Position numbers and translations under genes: made by a program
Shown: one piece after another, positions 23,010 through 33,598 of the stretch
How positions within the stretch are numbered: the stretch's first letter is position 1
Layout of the letters: every line of letters starts with the position of its first letter
Notes under the pieces: model-generated
Databases searched by the model: none
Told to the model about the DNA's origin: nothing
What the model saw: only the letters and a program-made list of their open reading frames with translations
Assembly (NCBI RefSeq): GCF_023065955.2
Contig: NW_026622786.1
Coordinates: 49,771,438-49,835,437 of the forward strand
Source of the DNA: Ursus arctos
Taxonomy: Eukaryota; Chordata; Mammalia; Carnivora; Ursidae
DNA length: 64,000 nt
Direction: 5' to 3'

Positions 23010-23136
23010 GTGAGGCAGCACCATGACGTCAGGGATTTTTGACTTGTTAATTTATTGATATATTTCCAGAACCTAGAATATCTGGCACATACTAGGTGAA
23101 TGAATGAATGAATGAATGAATGAATGAATGAATGAA
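23010..23136 (+). mobile_element. L2 3'-end with expanded (GAAT)n tail
   Basis: 'atttccagaacctagaatatctggcacatactaggtgaatgaatgaatg' is the L2 3' end (cccagcacctagcacagtgcctggcacatagtagg...tgaatgaatg). The terminal tetranucleotide has grown into about ten units (23097-23136). Confidence 0.75.
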
Positions 23137-23452
23137 GAAAGTATAGGAGGTTATGGCAGCACATTGGACAGGTAGTACGGAACTATTCACTACTTCTTCA
23201 GAATGGCACTCTGCCTGCTGGACTGACCTTGCTTATGTCTACCTGCTCTCTCTGCCTTGCCCTTCAATGCTACACTCCACTATACCAGTGATGTTCCTCA
23301 AGGTAATTACCATGATGACAAAAGCTATCAGGAAAAATCTGATAACTAAATGTCAGCTTGAAAGCAAAGGGCACATATCACACTGGTTTCAACCACCTTT
23401 CTTATGCACCAGGCCTGAGTCATAGCCCAAAGCTATGGCAAAGTAGCAAAGA
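23137..23452. other. Unassigned spacer
   Basis: No repeat or exon recognised. The reading frame at 23153-23425 has no domain. Confidence 0.4.
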
Positions 23453-23466
23453 ATTAGGAAGTTTCA

Positions 23467-23683
23467 GGGTTCCTGGGTGGCTCAGTGGGTTAAGTGTCCA
23501 ACTCTTGATTTCAGCTCGGGTCATGATCTCAGGGTCATGAGATGGAGCCAGGGTGGAATCCATGTTCAACAGGGTGTCTGCTTCTTTCCCTCTCCCTTTC
23601 CCTCTGCCCACCCCCATCCTTTGTATGTACTCTCTCTTGTTCTCTCTCTCAAATAAATAAATCTTAAAAAAAAAAAAAAAAAA
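23467..23683 (+). mobile_element. SINEC, first unit of a dimer
   Basis: 'gggttcctgggtggctcagtgggttaagtgtcc' head, 'tcatgatctcagggtcatgagatggagcc' and a tail ending in an 18-base A run. Older SINEC type. The TSD copy attaattagg-like 'attaggaagtttca' (23453-23466) precedes it; the matching copy lies after the second SINE. Confidence 0.9.
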
Positions 23684-23887
23684 GAGGGGCAGTTGGGTGG
23701 CTCAGTCAGTTAAGTGTCTGCCTTCAGCTCAGGTCATGACCCCAGGGTCCCGGGATCGAGCCCAACATTCTCCCTCTCCTCCCCACCTGTCCTCGCTCTC
23801 ACTATCTCTGTCACTGTCTCTGTCTCTCTCAAATAAATAAATAAAATCTTGAAAAAAATAAAATTAAAATAAAATGGATTAAAAAAA
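23684..23887 (+). mobile_element. SINEC, second unit of a dimer
   Basis: Begins 'gaggggcagttgggtggctcag' straight after the first unit's poly-A and ends with AAATAAATAAAATCTTG and an A-rich run. The body is shorter than usual after 'gggatcgagccc'. The right TSD copy 'attagtaagtttca' (23888-23901) matches 23453-23466 with one mismatch. Confidence 0.9.
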
Positions 23888-23901
23888 ATTAGTAAGTTTC
23901 A

Positions 23902-24435
23902 TCACCTCTACCCAGATGCCTATGAGCTCCATTTACAGATTTAGTACATTCATTAAGACAAGCAAGACTAAGAAAAGACGTATCTGCTATTCTCTGTACC
24001 CACTTCACTTTTTCCATAAGAAGAAATTCTGACTTCTCTAACTAAAGAAATGGGGGTAGCTCTGCTACATACTGCAAGTGCAGTTCTTGTCTCTCCATAT
24101 GTCTGTGATCTTCCTTGGAGTACCCAGCTGGCCAGGACATCCACTGCTTATAGCAAAGGTTCAAAAGGAAACATACAAAGCCTCTTGAGATTAAGCTCAA
24201 ACATGGCTCCATGTTGTTTCTTTCTCATTCTATTGACCAGAACAAGTCATGTGGTTGAACTGAAAGTGAAAGGGTGAAGAAATAATCTCCTCTCCTTTAC
24301 TGGGAGGAACTACAAGATCAAATGGCAAAAGATGTGAATACAAGAATGAGTGAGGCCAACGATACAGTCATCCATCCACACTATTAAAATTCAAAATTTT
24401 CATCACTTAACACTACAGCTCTAGACAAAAGAGGA
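23902..24435. other. Unassigned DNA
   Basis: No repeat or exon recognised. The frame 24050-24277 has no domain. Confidence 0.4.
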
Positions 24436-24605
24436 TTTATTTATTTATTCATTCATTCATTCAACACATTTAGTAATATATTTAGTACTTACTGTGTGCC
24501 ACACCCAGCTCTAGGTTCTAGAAATACACTAAGAGTGAAACAACAAAATTCTCAACTCTCATGAAACTTACATTCTAACTGAAGAGAAGAGAACCCTATC
24601 AACAG
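24436..24605 (-). mobile_element. L2 3'-end, antisense, with (ATTC)n
   Basis: 'ttattcattcattcattcattcaacacatttag...tacttactgtgtgccacacccagctctaggttctag...catgaaacttacattcta' follows antisense L2 from its terminus inward. Confidence 0.8.
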
Positions 24606-24734
24606 AGAGAGAAAGAGGAAAAAAAGAGAAATAGCTTAAAGTATGACAGTAAAACAAAGGAAATTTTCAGTCAAATAACTCAGGGCAGGAGGTTAAAAAT
24701 TCCTCAACTGTGTTAGAGTATTATCATACTGTTC

Positions 24735-24825
24735 TCTTTGAACCAGTGATTCTAGGTCCAATTCTCACCTCCACCACTTATCAGTTTCATGACCATGGTT
24801 AAGTTATCACCTATCCCATAGTAGA
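24735..24825 (+). mobile_element. MIR fragment
   Basis: 'ctaggtccaattctcacctccaccacttatcagtttcatgaccatggttaagttat' is the MIR core in sense. Confidence 0.6.
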
Positions 24826-24889
24826 AGTATGACCATCTTATTTGCCACATTTTGCAGTTAACTGGTCACAATCCAAGCATTTATGATGT

Positions 24890-25075
24890 GAAGGATAGTG
24901 GTAAAGCAATGCACCATGGCTGGGACCCTGGAGTTGTAATTTTGGTTTTGCAATCAACTCAGTGGGTAATATGGGGGAATCTACCCTTCTGTGCTATAGT
25001 TTACCACCCTGTAAAATGGGACTAAGAATGTTCCTAGAATGAAACACAGCTATAAAAATGGATGATGGAAGTTAA
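24890..25075 (+). mobile_element. MIR
   Basis: 'agtggtaaagcaatgcaccatggctgggaccctggagttg...ctatagtttaccaccctgtaaaatgggactaa' follows MIR order (agtggttaagagc...ctcagtttcctcatctgtaaaatgggg). Confidence 0.7.
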
Positions 25076-25384
25076 TAGTTACATAGTATCTCAGTAACCC
25101 AGTATTGCTACTAATACTTTTATAGTTGTGGTTAAATTGCAGTTAGCTACTAGATGACAATAAGGCTGAGTATTTCCAGTTGTGTACAAGTAGGCTTCCA
25201 AGTTGGAACAAAAGAAGTGATGAGCTCAAATAAAATAAAAACTGGTCTTAGCGCCTCAGTTTAATAACTGGTTTAATTATTTCTGTTAGCCAAGCAAACA
25301 GAAAGACTTTAATATGAAAGCATCTCCACAGAATGGCAACCAAAAGATCACCCTTGTGGTTTTAAATTGGTGATTGGAACAAAA
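25076..25384. other. Unassigned spacer
   Basis: No repeat or exon recognised between two MIRs. Confidence 0.4.
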
Positions 25385-25590
25385 TGGTACAATGGTTCTG
25401 ATTCTGATTCTCAGCTCCATCAGTTAGCAGCTGCATGAACTTGGAAGTTTTTACCTAATCTAGGACTCAGTTTCTCTAAGTAGAAATAATAAGAGCGATA
25501 TAAGGTTATTTTAAGGATTAAATGTGAGTAAAATATGTAATGTTTAGTACAGTGTTTGGCACATAAGTCTTCAATAAATATTATTCACAT
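25385..25590 (+). mobile_element. MIR
   Basis: 'tgattctcagctccatcagttagcagctgcatgaacttgg', 'ggactcagtttctctaagtag', 'gtttggcacataagtcttcaataaatatta' give nearly full-length MIR in sense. Confidence 0.8.
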
Positions 25591-25649
25591 TTATTTACTA
25601 TCCTGCCTAAATCCTTGGTGGGGGGGGGACTGGCAGAAGTCCAGTTAGA

Positions 25650-25900
25650 GAATAATAATAATAGCTAACATCAATTGAAGCATTTTAAATGCCAGATGCT
25701 TACCCTCAGCACTTTTTAAGGATTATCTCAGTAAATCTTCAAAATAACCTCATGGCAACACTACCAATTGAATTTTACAAATGTGTTTTTGCTAACTTGC
25801 CCACAGGCTTTCAGCTGGAAATTAGCAAAGCTAGGCATCATATCCACATCTCCTTGCCATTTGAGTCCTTGTTCCTAACCCATGACACTGCCTTCTCTTC
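25650..25900 (-). mobile_element. MIR (MIRb-like), antisense
   Basis: 'taatagctaacatcaattgaagc...ggattatctcagtaaatcttcaaaataacctcatggcaa...ctaacttgcccacaggctttcagctgg' matches the antisense order of long MIR subfamilies. Confidence 0.75.
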
Positions 25901-25964
25901 CTCCAAAAATGGAGTGATATGGGCCAATAAAGGGGAACAAATTAAGTAACTATGTTTAGAGAGG

Positions 25965-26085
25965 GCATTTACTTATTAATTCACTCAAAAATATCATATC
26001 AAGTATTGTTAGATATTAAAATACAAAGATGACTAGGACTTAGTTTCTACCTTTGAGGTATTCACATTTTAGGCAATTTCAACAA
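25965..26085 (-). mobile_element. L2 3'-end, antisense
   Basis: 'ttaattcactcaaaaatatcatatcaagtattgttagatattaaaatacaaagatgact' resembles the antisense L2 terminus, weakly. Confidence 0.5.
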
Positions 26086-26097
26086 GAATGGAAGGCC

Positions 26098-26160
26098 ACT
26101 ACATCTGAAACTTATGATGTACTATATGTTGGCTAACTGAATTTAAATTTAAAAAAAAAG
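26098..26160 (+). mobile_element. L1 3'-end fragment with A tail
   Basis: 'tacatctgaaacttatgatgtactatatgttggctaactgaatttaaa' then an A run. This matches the carnivore L1 3' terminus; compare the 3' end at 52,450 (reverse complement 'actacatcaaaaggtaatgatctactatatgg'). Confidence 0.75.
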
Positions 26161-26309
26161 AATTGAAGGTCAGCTGGCATGAAATTTAGGAAGGAGCTTC
26201 ATAGCCAAAATGATATTTTACACATAAGCAGAGTTTGCTACCTAAAGACAAATCAGTACTTTGAATCATATCTGAAATGATCGTCTCTAAGCCCAAGGGA
26301 AGACAATAT

Positions 26310-26745
26310 AGCAAGCTATCTAATCTGGCCAACTCCAGAACTGTAAGCAGGAACTTGTATCCCAGTGTTCGGTTCTGGGTTCACATATGTAGTGAACATT
26401 ACTAATGTTCATCAATATCCAGTTATCCTGCCCCCTCGGGGCACAAAGACTGTACTTCTTGGCCTCAAAAGAGGTAGAAACATGTGACTCATTACAGCCA
26501 AAGAAAAGGAGTGGAAGAGACACATATTTCTCACTTCAGGCTAAGAGTAAGAGGGCCAAGAGAATTATCCAGGCTCTCTCCTCCTGTATTATAATGGTCT
26601 AGCAGGCCACTTATTCCTGAGACTGCAGTCACAGGTTGGTAGAACTTCTGTCAGCTCAGATCACTGAAGGAACAAGAAATAAAACTGTTCAGCCTCTAGA
26701 ATTTGGGAATTATTTATTCCTTCAGCATAACCTGACCAACTCTGA
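26310..26745 (+). mobile_element. MaLR LTR (MLT1-like), solo
   Basis: 'gactcattacagccaaagaaaaggagtggaagagacacatatttctcacttcaggc' and the terminal block 'aagaaataaaactgttcagcctctagaatttggg...cagcataacctgaccaactctgactaac' match MLT1-type LTRs, including an AATAAA signal near 26680. No internal region follows. Ancient and diverged. Confidence 0.65.
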
Positions 26746-27039
26746 CTAACTAAATAAATCCCTCAAGACACATATTATTGATAATACTAGATATTCAGTC
26801 AGAAATTAGTGTGTAAAAGTTCACTTTCTGTGGGAGAACAGAAGAGAAAGCAGCCAGATGGAAGAATTTTCAGGTCTTACTGAAGCCTCAAGAAATCAAA
26901 TCCTTTCAAAGAAGCTTTCTTTATGGTAGGTTTTTTAATAACTGTTTCAGTAGAATACAACTGACCTATTTAATTAATTTTTATTCAGTATTTATAAATA
27001 TGTTAATAAAATACAAAAGTAATATATATCATTTATAAT
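26746..27039. other. Unassigned A+T-rich DNA
   Basis: No family or exon recognised. Confidence 0.4.
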
Positions 27040-27310
27040 AATAACCTTTCATTTATTGAGTTCTTAGCATGTGTCAGCCAGAGACCAAGTACTGGGGATT
27101 CAACAGTGAACTAGAAACAGTCTCCATTCTCAAATTGCTTAAATTCTAGATTGGAATGCAGTTAAATAAATAAGAAGTTGCAATTCTTTGTGATAAACAT
27201 AGTATTAGGGAAAGCACAGGGATTACATAAGAAGAGCACCCTTCCAGATTGAGGGACTGAAGGAAGCTGGGACCTAAAGGATGAGCAAAAGTTAGGCAAG
27301 TAGCCATATT
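27040..27310 (-). mobile_element. L2, antisense
   Basis: 'catttattgagttcttagcatgtgtcagccagagaccaagtactggggattcaacagtgaac' then 'gggacctaaaggatgagcaaaagttaggcaagtagcc' follow the antisense L2 3' UTR. Confidence 0.8.
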
Positions 27311-27334
27311 AACAAGAATGACATGATACATAGT

Positions 27335-27490
27335 TGCATTTTAGTAATAATAAGAATCAACACTTCTATTACACATACTAGGGGTCAATCACTGTATTTT
27401 GTGCTTTATACATATAAAGTAATTTAATCCTCACAATACGTTTCAGGCAGGTATAATTATCATCATCCCTACTTTACAAATGCATAGCAC
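27335..27490 (-). mobile_element. MIR, antisense
   Basis: 'gtgctttatacatataaagtaatttaatcctcacaatacg...ataattatcatcatccctactttacaaatg' matches antisense MIR/MIRb. Confidence 0.75.
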
Positions 27491-27639
27491 TTTTACAGAA
27501 AAAATAAAGGGAGGTGGAGAAACAAACTGAAAAAGCACAATTACCTAAGATACAGAGATATGAAGCATTCATAATTCAGAATGATCAAAGTGTAATCTAA
27601 TGTGGTAGGGGGGGCAGTGTGAGAACAGGAAGGAAAGCA

Positions 27640-28225
27640 TGAACATAGAAAAAGGAGTCCTACTGCCTGGAGAGCTTTTCTCCCGGGTATCCACATGGCC
27701 AAGGCCTAACCTGCTTCACGCCTTTGCTCTAAGTTCTCTGTATGGGGATGCCTCCTCTGATTACCCTGATTTTTTTTTTTTAAGACTGTATTTATTTGAC
27801 AGAGAGACAGCCAGCGAGAGAGGGAACACAAGCAGGGGGAGTGGGAGAGGAAGAAGCAGGCTTCCAGCGGAGAAGCCTGATGCAGGGCTCAATTTTAGGG
27901 CCCTGGGATCACGCCCTGAGCCGAAGGCAGATGCTTAACAACTGAGCTACCCAGGTGCCCCTGATAACCCTAATTTAAACTGAACACTAATTTTATTCAC
28001 TATCCCCTTTCCTGCTTCTTTATTTTTTCCACAACCTTACTACTGCTTGACAAACTATATACTTTGCTTATTCATCTTGCTTATTATCTTGTCTCTCTTC
28101 AATAGACTATAAACTCCATGAGGGCAAGGATTTCTGTCTGCAGGTTTCTGTCTGTTACATCCCAAATGCCTAGAACAGAGTCTGGGACATAGGAGGCATT
28201 CATTAAGTAATGTTGACTTGCACTC
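27640..28225 (+). mobile_element. L2 3' region, split by a SINE
   Basis: Left arm: 'cctggagagcttttctcccgggtatccacatgg...tttgctctaagttctctgtatgggg'. Right arm: 'tagactataaactccatgagggcaaggatt...cctagaacagagtctgggacataggaggcattcattaagtaatg'. Together they give sense L2 through its 3' end. The SINE at 27772-27961 interrupts it. Confidence 0.85.
27772..27961 (-). mobile_element. SINEC, antisense, inside L2
   Basis: Tail at the left (ttttttaagactgtatttatttg), head at the right (acccaggtgcccc). A 14-bp TSD with two mismatches lies at 27758-27771 and 27962-27975. Bear/panda-like body (acaagcagggggagtgggag). Confidence 0.93.
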
Positions 28226-28229
28226 TTAA

Positions 28230-28340
28230 TTTTATCTTCATTTTACAAATGTGGAAATTGAGGCACAGTGTAGTAACTTGCCAGATTCATAGTTAGGAAG
28301 TGGCAAAGTTGGAATGTGCAATGCACTATGGATTTTGTTT
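28230..28340 (-). mobile_element. MIR, antisense
   Basis: 'tatcttcattttacaaatgtggaaattgaggcacagtgtagtaacttgccagattcatagttagg' is antisense MIR. Confidence 0.8.
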
Positions 28341-28349
28341 TTAATCACT

Positions 28350-29070
28350 ATATTGAACCCCTCCTCCTGAAGCACTCATTTAGTAGGGGAAACAAAAAAC
28401 AAAGAATTAAATTAATATTGAATATAAGGTCAGGTGGTGATTCATCTAAAAAGAAAAAAAGAACAAGTAAGGAAATTGCAGGGTTAAGCAATGGGCAGGG
28501 ATGTCATTTTATATTGGGTAGTTAAAGCAGTTCTCTCTGAGGATGAAACATTTGAACAACAAAAAACCTGCATGGAAGGAGCAAGCCTTGTTTTGCGCAC
28601 TAGTCTGGACCATATATATAGATCCCAAAGCCATCAGCAATATGGTGCTGCGAGAACGAATAAGATCTCCACGTTGAAGCTGAAGAAAGACAAAGAGGAC
28701 TAAGGATCGAATCCTGGAAAAAATTTACATTTAAGCAAGATGAACAAACAGGAGCGAGAAGAAACAGAAGTAGGAATATTAGCGGAGAATAGGGTCACGT
28801 TAGTAAATCAAGAGAGAAGTTTCCCCCCAAAAGGCTCAACATTGTCAAACATTAAAATGAGATCACTAAATGTAGTAATTAAACAGAATGCATTGATTTT
28901 GGCAACTAAGAGAGCTTGCCAGGGTACAAAGTACTACGATGTGATTTAAGAAGAAAGTAGAGCATATATATTTAAGAAAGGAAGGAGATAATTGAAAGTA
29001 AACTTGAAAATGCAAGAAAGAAAGACAGTGCAAATTCTAGAAGAAGCTAAAAGCCAGCATAGAGGAGTAA
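28350..29070 (-). mobile_element. L2, antisense, decayed
   Basis: Ordered L2 blocks read backwards: 'aaggtcaggtggtgattcatct', 'gttctctctgaggatgaaacatttgaacaac', 'gaaggagcaagcctt', 'tgcattgattttggcaacta', 'gaaggagataattgaaagtaaac'. Probably with internal deletions. Confidence 0.6.
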
Positions 29071-29109
29071 TAGCCCACATAGAGGCCTCAGCCTTGATCA
29101 GAAAATGGG

Positions 29110-29705
29110 GCAGCTCTGTGAAGCCATAAGGTAGAGTGGTTAAGGGAAGACCCAGTTTTGAGTCCTGACTTCTCCAAGTGATAGCTGTTTAACTTCAGAC
29201 AAATTACACCCATATTACTCAGTCTGAGCTGCCATAACAAAAATCTATAGACTGGGTAATTTAAACAACAGGAATTTATTCCTCACAGTTCGGGAGGCTG
29301 GAAAGTCCAAGATCAAGGTGCCAGCCAATTCAGTTCCCCTGCAAAGGCTCTCTCCTTAGGTTGTATATGGCTGCCTTCTCACTGTGTCCTCACATGATGG
29401 TAGAAAAAAAGGTGTCTCTTCTTTTAAGGGCACTTATAATCCCATCATGAGGTACAATCTTGTGACCTCATCTAAACTTAATTACCTTCCAAAGCCCCAT
29501 CTCCAAATACCATCATACTGGGTATTAATATATGGATATATTAACATATGAATTTTGAAGGACACAATCCAGCCATAGCAACTTCTTTGTGTTTTTATGT
29601 AAAATGTGGGCAATAATAGTACCTAGCTCAAAGAGTTGTAAGGATTAATCTGTGTAAAGTACCTGGCACATAGGAAGGGGCTAATAAGTCTTATTTTATG
29701 TCAAT
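29110..29705 (+). mobile_element. MIR split by an LTR
   Basis: Left arm 29110-29211: 'taaggtagagtggttaagggaagacccagttttgagtcctgac'. Right arm 29581-29705: 'tgtaaaatgtgggcaataatagtacctagctc...gtacctggcacatagg'. The two arms join into one MIR once the LTR between them is removed. Confidence 0.85.
29212..29580 (-). mobile_element. MaLR LTR (MLT1/MST-like), antisense, solo
   Basis: 'cagtctgagctgccataacaaaaatctatagactgggtaatttaaacaacaggaatttattcctcacag', 'gtgtcctcacatgatgg' and 'cccatctccaaataccatcatactggg' match an antisense MaLR LTR closely. No internal retroviral sequence. It sits inside the MIR, so it is the younger of the two. Confidence 0.88.
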
Positions 29706-30070
29706 ATGCCTCTGAGATTAGAAGAAAGATAACCATGATGAATATAATCATAGATGAGTTTATGAGGGTAGGGTTGGAAGGTTGAGGTATTCCAGTTCTG
29801 AGCTCCCAAATGTGCTCAGTGAAGTTGGGCGCAGTGTCATCCCCTCAGGTAGTAGAAGATATCCCTGAATGTGGAGCATGAGAGAGAAGTAGAAGTTCTG
29901 AGATAGCACTTCTATGGAATGAGAAAGGAATCGCACCAAACAGTACAGAAAAACAAGCTGATATTGCAAAATGCCTCCAGCACAGCCAAGAATTACCTTG
30001 AAATACCTAAATCCAAAACATTCCTTTTCTCAATAAAAGAAAGGACCCAAGAGATAACCTTAGGAGGCTC
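29706..30070. other. Unassigned DNA
   Basis: No repeat family or exon recognised. Confidence 0.4.
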
Positions 30071-30074
30071 AGTG

Positions 30075-30230
30075 GGTCTGACTACAAGCTTTGTCAAAGG
30101 ACTTGGGCCAGTCATTTAATCTCACTGAACACAGTTATTTCATAACTTGGTTGTAAGGAAAATATTACATGTGACAACATAAAACAATAGTACAGCATTT
30201 AACCTATAGGAGGTATCCATACTCAATACT
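30075..30230 (+). mobile_element. MIR fragment
   Basis: 'ggacttgggccagtcatttaatctcactgaacacagttatttcataacttgg...agcatttaacctataggagg' follows MIR sense order. Confidence 0.6.
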
Positions 30231-30559
30231 TTACTCCCTCTATCTCCTTCTTAGGGTTATACAGAAGATCTAGGAGCAAAAATTGGGTATCATATCCCTG
30301 TAACAACTTTTTGTACTACATCAGACTGCTATCTTTACCCCTGAATTTCACTTTACCCACAGCCCACAGTGTATCAGGCTCAGCATTTTAGGTGTATTGC
30401 AAGAGAAAGGAAGTCAGCCCTATGATGCTACCCATGGGGTGAGAGGTGGGAGCAACCCCACTTTACATACAAACATAAAGGGCTGGTTTGACTGCATATG
30501 GCAACAAGAGGGAGTCTTGATTGAGAATGAATGTGGTGATGAGAATGAACATTTTGAGC
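30231..30559. other. Unassigned spacer
   Basis: No repeat or exon recognised. Confidence 0.4.
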
Positions 30560-30730
30560 AAGATGTACTCTGTCAGACACTGATCTGAGTCTTTGTATAT
30601 GCATTATTAGCTTCCTGTATCCCCACAACCTCTCTAAGGAAGATACTATTATTATCTCTATTTTTCAGATGAGGACACTGAGGCAATCAACAAGAGAACC
30701 CTGGTAGCAAGGCCTCGTTTCTAGTCACCA
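30560..30730 (-). mobile_element. MIR, antisense
   Basis: 'cagacactgatctgagtctttgtatatgcattattag...atactattattatctctatttttcagatgaggacactgaggc' is antisense MIRb-like. Confidence 0.8.
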
Positions 30731-30862
30731 GAAGAGTCTAAAGACTAGAATAATTAAGTTCTGATGGATCCAGCAATTTCTATCTTGACACCTATTTTTG
30801 ATAGATTTATAGTTGGGCTTTGAACTATGCAGAATGTAAGACAGAATAAATATATAATTACT

Positions 30863-31053
30863 GGGGCGCCTAGGTGGCTCAGTCGTTAAGCGTCTGCCTT
30901 CGGCTCAGGGCATGATCCCGGCGTTCTGGGATCGAGCCCCACATCAAGCTCTTCCGCTGGAAGCCTGCTTCTTCCTCTCCCACTCCCCCTGCTTGTGTTC
31001 CCTCTCTCGCTGGCTGTCTCTATCTCTGTCAAATGAATAAATAAAATCTTTAA
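30863..31053 (+). mobile_element. SINEC (bear/panda-like body)
   Basis: 'ggggcgcctaggtggctcag' to AAATGAATAAATAAAATCTTTAA. The tail runs directly into a TA/TG microsatellite, so a TSD cannot be read with confidence. Its sequence is close to the other young copies. Confidence 0.93.
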
Positions 31054-31097
<44 letters not shown>

Positions 31098-31111
31098 ATA
31101 TATATATATAT
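31054..31111. repeat. (TA)n(TG)n(TA)n microsatellite on a SINE tail
   Basis: ATATAT, then GTGTGT, then ATATAT. It grew from the A-rich tail of the preceding SINE. Confidence 0.95.
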
Positions 31112-31711
31112 TTGTTCTGTGAGCTCCAGTCAATCTTCTATCACCTAATCCCTAGGCAGTATGTAACTGCCAATACCCAAATACAGGGACAATAACAAGG
31201 GCCAAAAAATGTCCTCAAAGTTGTGCCTCACCTCCCCATCTCCACACACAGCCCATTAATATGTGACCTGTTCTCAGACCCACCTGAATGAACAAAAATA
31301 CATGAATGTATTTGCTGGTAAAGCATGAGGATGTTGAAACTTTCTGACATTCAAGCAGTTAACCCTCCTGTTAAAAGCCCTAGCCACTACAACAGCCTGA
31401 GGCACAAAGAAAATGTCAACGATATCCAGAATCCTCAAGTGAATAAATGGGCTTCTCTCCAAGGCCCCAGGAAAGAGCAAGCTGCGCTTAGTAAAAACAC
31501 AGAGGGAATCTTGCAGTATTTGCCATAGCCATTGCAGGGACATTCATATCACCATGTTTAAGGGAGGGGACACTTCGGGTAGTCATCCCTCTGCTCTCCT
31601 AAATGTTAGCAAAGAGAACCACAAAATGAAGCAGGAGTAAGAAAATGAAGAGATGGACTTTTGCTTTCAATTTTAACAGTTTATTGTTAAGACTTCTGTT
31701 TCATTTTCCCT
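31112..31711. other. Unassigned DNA
   Basis: No repeat family or exon recognised. Overlapping short ORFs on both strands carry no domain. Confidence 0.4.
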
Positions 31712-31943
31712 CTGTCTCTCTCTCTTACACACTCTCTCACATTTACACATTCCCTCATGCACACTCACACACGCTCTCTCAATCTCACACACTCACATAC
31801 ACACTCACACACATTCTTACATACACCCCTCCTCTCACACACACTCTCTTTTATACACACAGTCTCTCTCACATACTCTCTTTTCTCACACACACACACT
31901 CACATACTCACACTTTCACACACTCTCACACTCTCTCACACAG
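31712..31943. repeat. Degenerate CT/CA-rich simple repeat
   Basis: About 230 bp of CTCTC, ACACAC and TCACACAC-like units with strong purine/pyrimidine strand asymmetry. The Thr/His/Ser-rich ORFs across it are artefacts of composition. Confidence 0.9.
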
Positions 31944-32940
31944 CTGACTAGAGCTCCTTGGTGCAGGGTTCTGTCTAGAATATCCTAATGAGGTGCAAAG
32001 CTGGTGATCATGCTGGTCTGTTTCACCAGGTGCATCTTTAGAAATCAAATTCTGTGAATCTTATTTTAAAATGCCCACAGTGTTTGGGGATTTGGAGGGG
32101 TTTTTTCCTTAAAGCAGTTATTGAGAAGCACAGATATGTATCTGATGCTGCAATTCTGCAAAACTGTGTTTCTTTAAAAAACTTGATAAGCATCAAAATA
32201 CATATTTTCAACTACACATGCAGGAAAGTGTTTCATTCAATGTATTTATTGCTTTTCTGGAATAGGAAACATCTAGTATGGTATCAAGAAGTGTATCAAA
32301 ATATAACATGAAAATATAGAAGTGATAAAATAAAAGCACATGTCAATTGTTACCTACATATGATAACGAGCTCTCTTAAGCAGTTCCATGATCTGATCTG
32401 GTGGAAGGCAATCCCCTTAGCCTACATTAGTGCCAACTCAATTCAATATAGAATATAGTACCAATTTTTTAAAAAGGTATTAGTGAATGAATTAAACTAC
32501 TATCTTTTTAAGAAAATCAGGTAAACTAAAAATGTAACTGGACCTTTAAGACAATTTTATAGTTTCTGGAGACTAACAGCTATTCTGGATTGTGACAGGC
32601 AGCTGGTATAGCAATGCAAGGCATGTTTCAGTTCATTTTTCTGGTATTCCTTCCTTTTAAAGGAAAAGCTTCCAAGAACAATTCAAGGTGCTTTAATAGA
32701 AAGTCTTTTGCTATCATGCTATCTATGGGCCATTTCAATACCTGGAGCAGCTGAGGCAAAGCCTTTGCCAGTCAATAAGAAAAATGCACAACAGTCAGGA
32801 CAAGATACCAAATCCTGAAATTTATTTTCCTATCTCACTGAAAAATGACCATTTTTTAATCAACACTTACTGAAAGAGTGTTGAAGAAAGAGGAGGAACC
32901 ATCCTCCTCTCTGCTCTTTCTCTTCAGGCATCTTGGCTCG
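31944..32940. other. Unassigned DNA, about 1 kb
   Basis: No repeat or exon recognised. Confidence 0.4.
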
Positions 32941-32944
32941 TAAG

Positions 32945-33170
32945 CATGCATGGCTGGCTGGGTTTGAAGCTTGTCTCTGCCACTAAAAAGCTGTGTGAAC
33001 TTGGACAAGTTCCTTAACCTTCTTTTGGCTCAGTTTCTTCCTGTGTAAAGGGGACTCTAATAGTACATACAGCATGGAGTTTTTGTAAGAATTAAACACA
33101 CTGATATTTGCAAAGCACTTAAGAAAAGTACATAGCATATTGTGTTTAAAAAGTGTTAGTTAATATTATA
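32945..33170 (+). mobile_element. MIR, nearly full length
   Basis: 'tggctgggtttgaagcttgtctctgccactaaaaagctgtgtgaacttggacaagttccttaacc', 'ggctcagtttcttcctgtgtaaagggg' and 'tgcaaagcacttaagaaaagtacatagcatat' give MIR in order. Confidence 0.85.
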
Positions 33171-33429
33171 ATCATTATATACGCAGGCTAAATATGTTCT
33201 TCCTATATGCTGTCATGCTTTCCCAAAGCTTTAAATATCAGCAATATTCCATGACAATAAACCTCCATTATCTCTAGTGCCAGTATATTTCTTAGGTTCC
33301 AGATCAGCATTATGATTTGACTGCCCTCATGCTTTATCTTCCCTTGTCAGATGTGCACTTCCTTCTGTTTTGGGTCCTAGTTAATGGTGTCATCATCCCC
33401 TAATTGTCAAAGCAAAAGCCTTCAAAATT

Positions 33430-33575
33430 AGTCAGTGGTAAGTACTTGCTATGTGCTTAACTAGTTTTGTTAACAGTAATCAGTGATGAGTGAGATAGAT
33501 ATGATCACTGATTTTATGGAATTTACAGTTCTAAAGGAAAAATGGGACATTGAACCAATATCAAATAACATGACT
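33430..33575 (-). mobile_element. L2, antisense fragment
   Basis: 'gtacttgctatgtgcttaactag...gatcactgattttatggaatttacagttctaaagg' follows antisense L2 (tactatgtgccag...catggagcttacagtcta). Confidence 0.6.
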
Positions 33576-33598
33576 TGGTATCTACTCTCTGAAACCCA

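Noticed and set aside
31645..31951. His/Thr/Ser-rich ORFs as repeat proteins
   Set aside because: They translate a CT/CA simple repeat; the apparent protein repeats follow from the DNA repeat in more than one frame.
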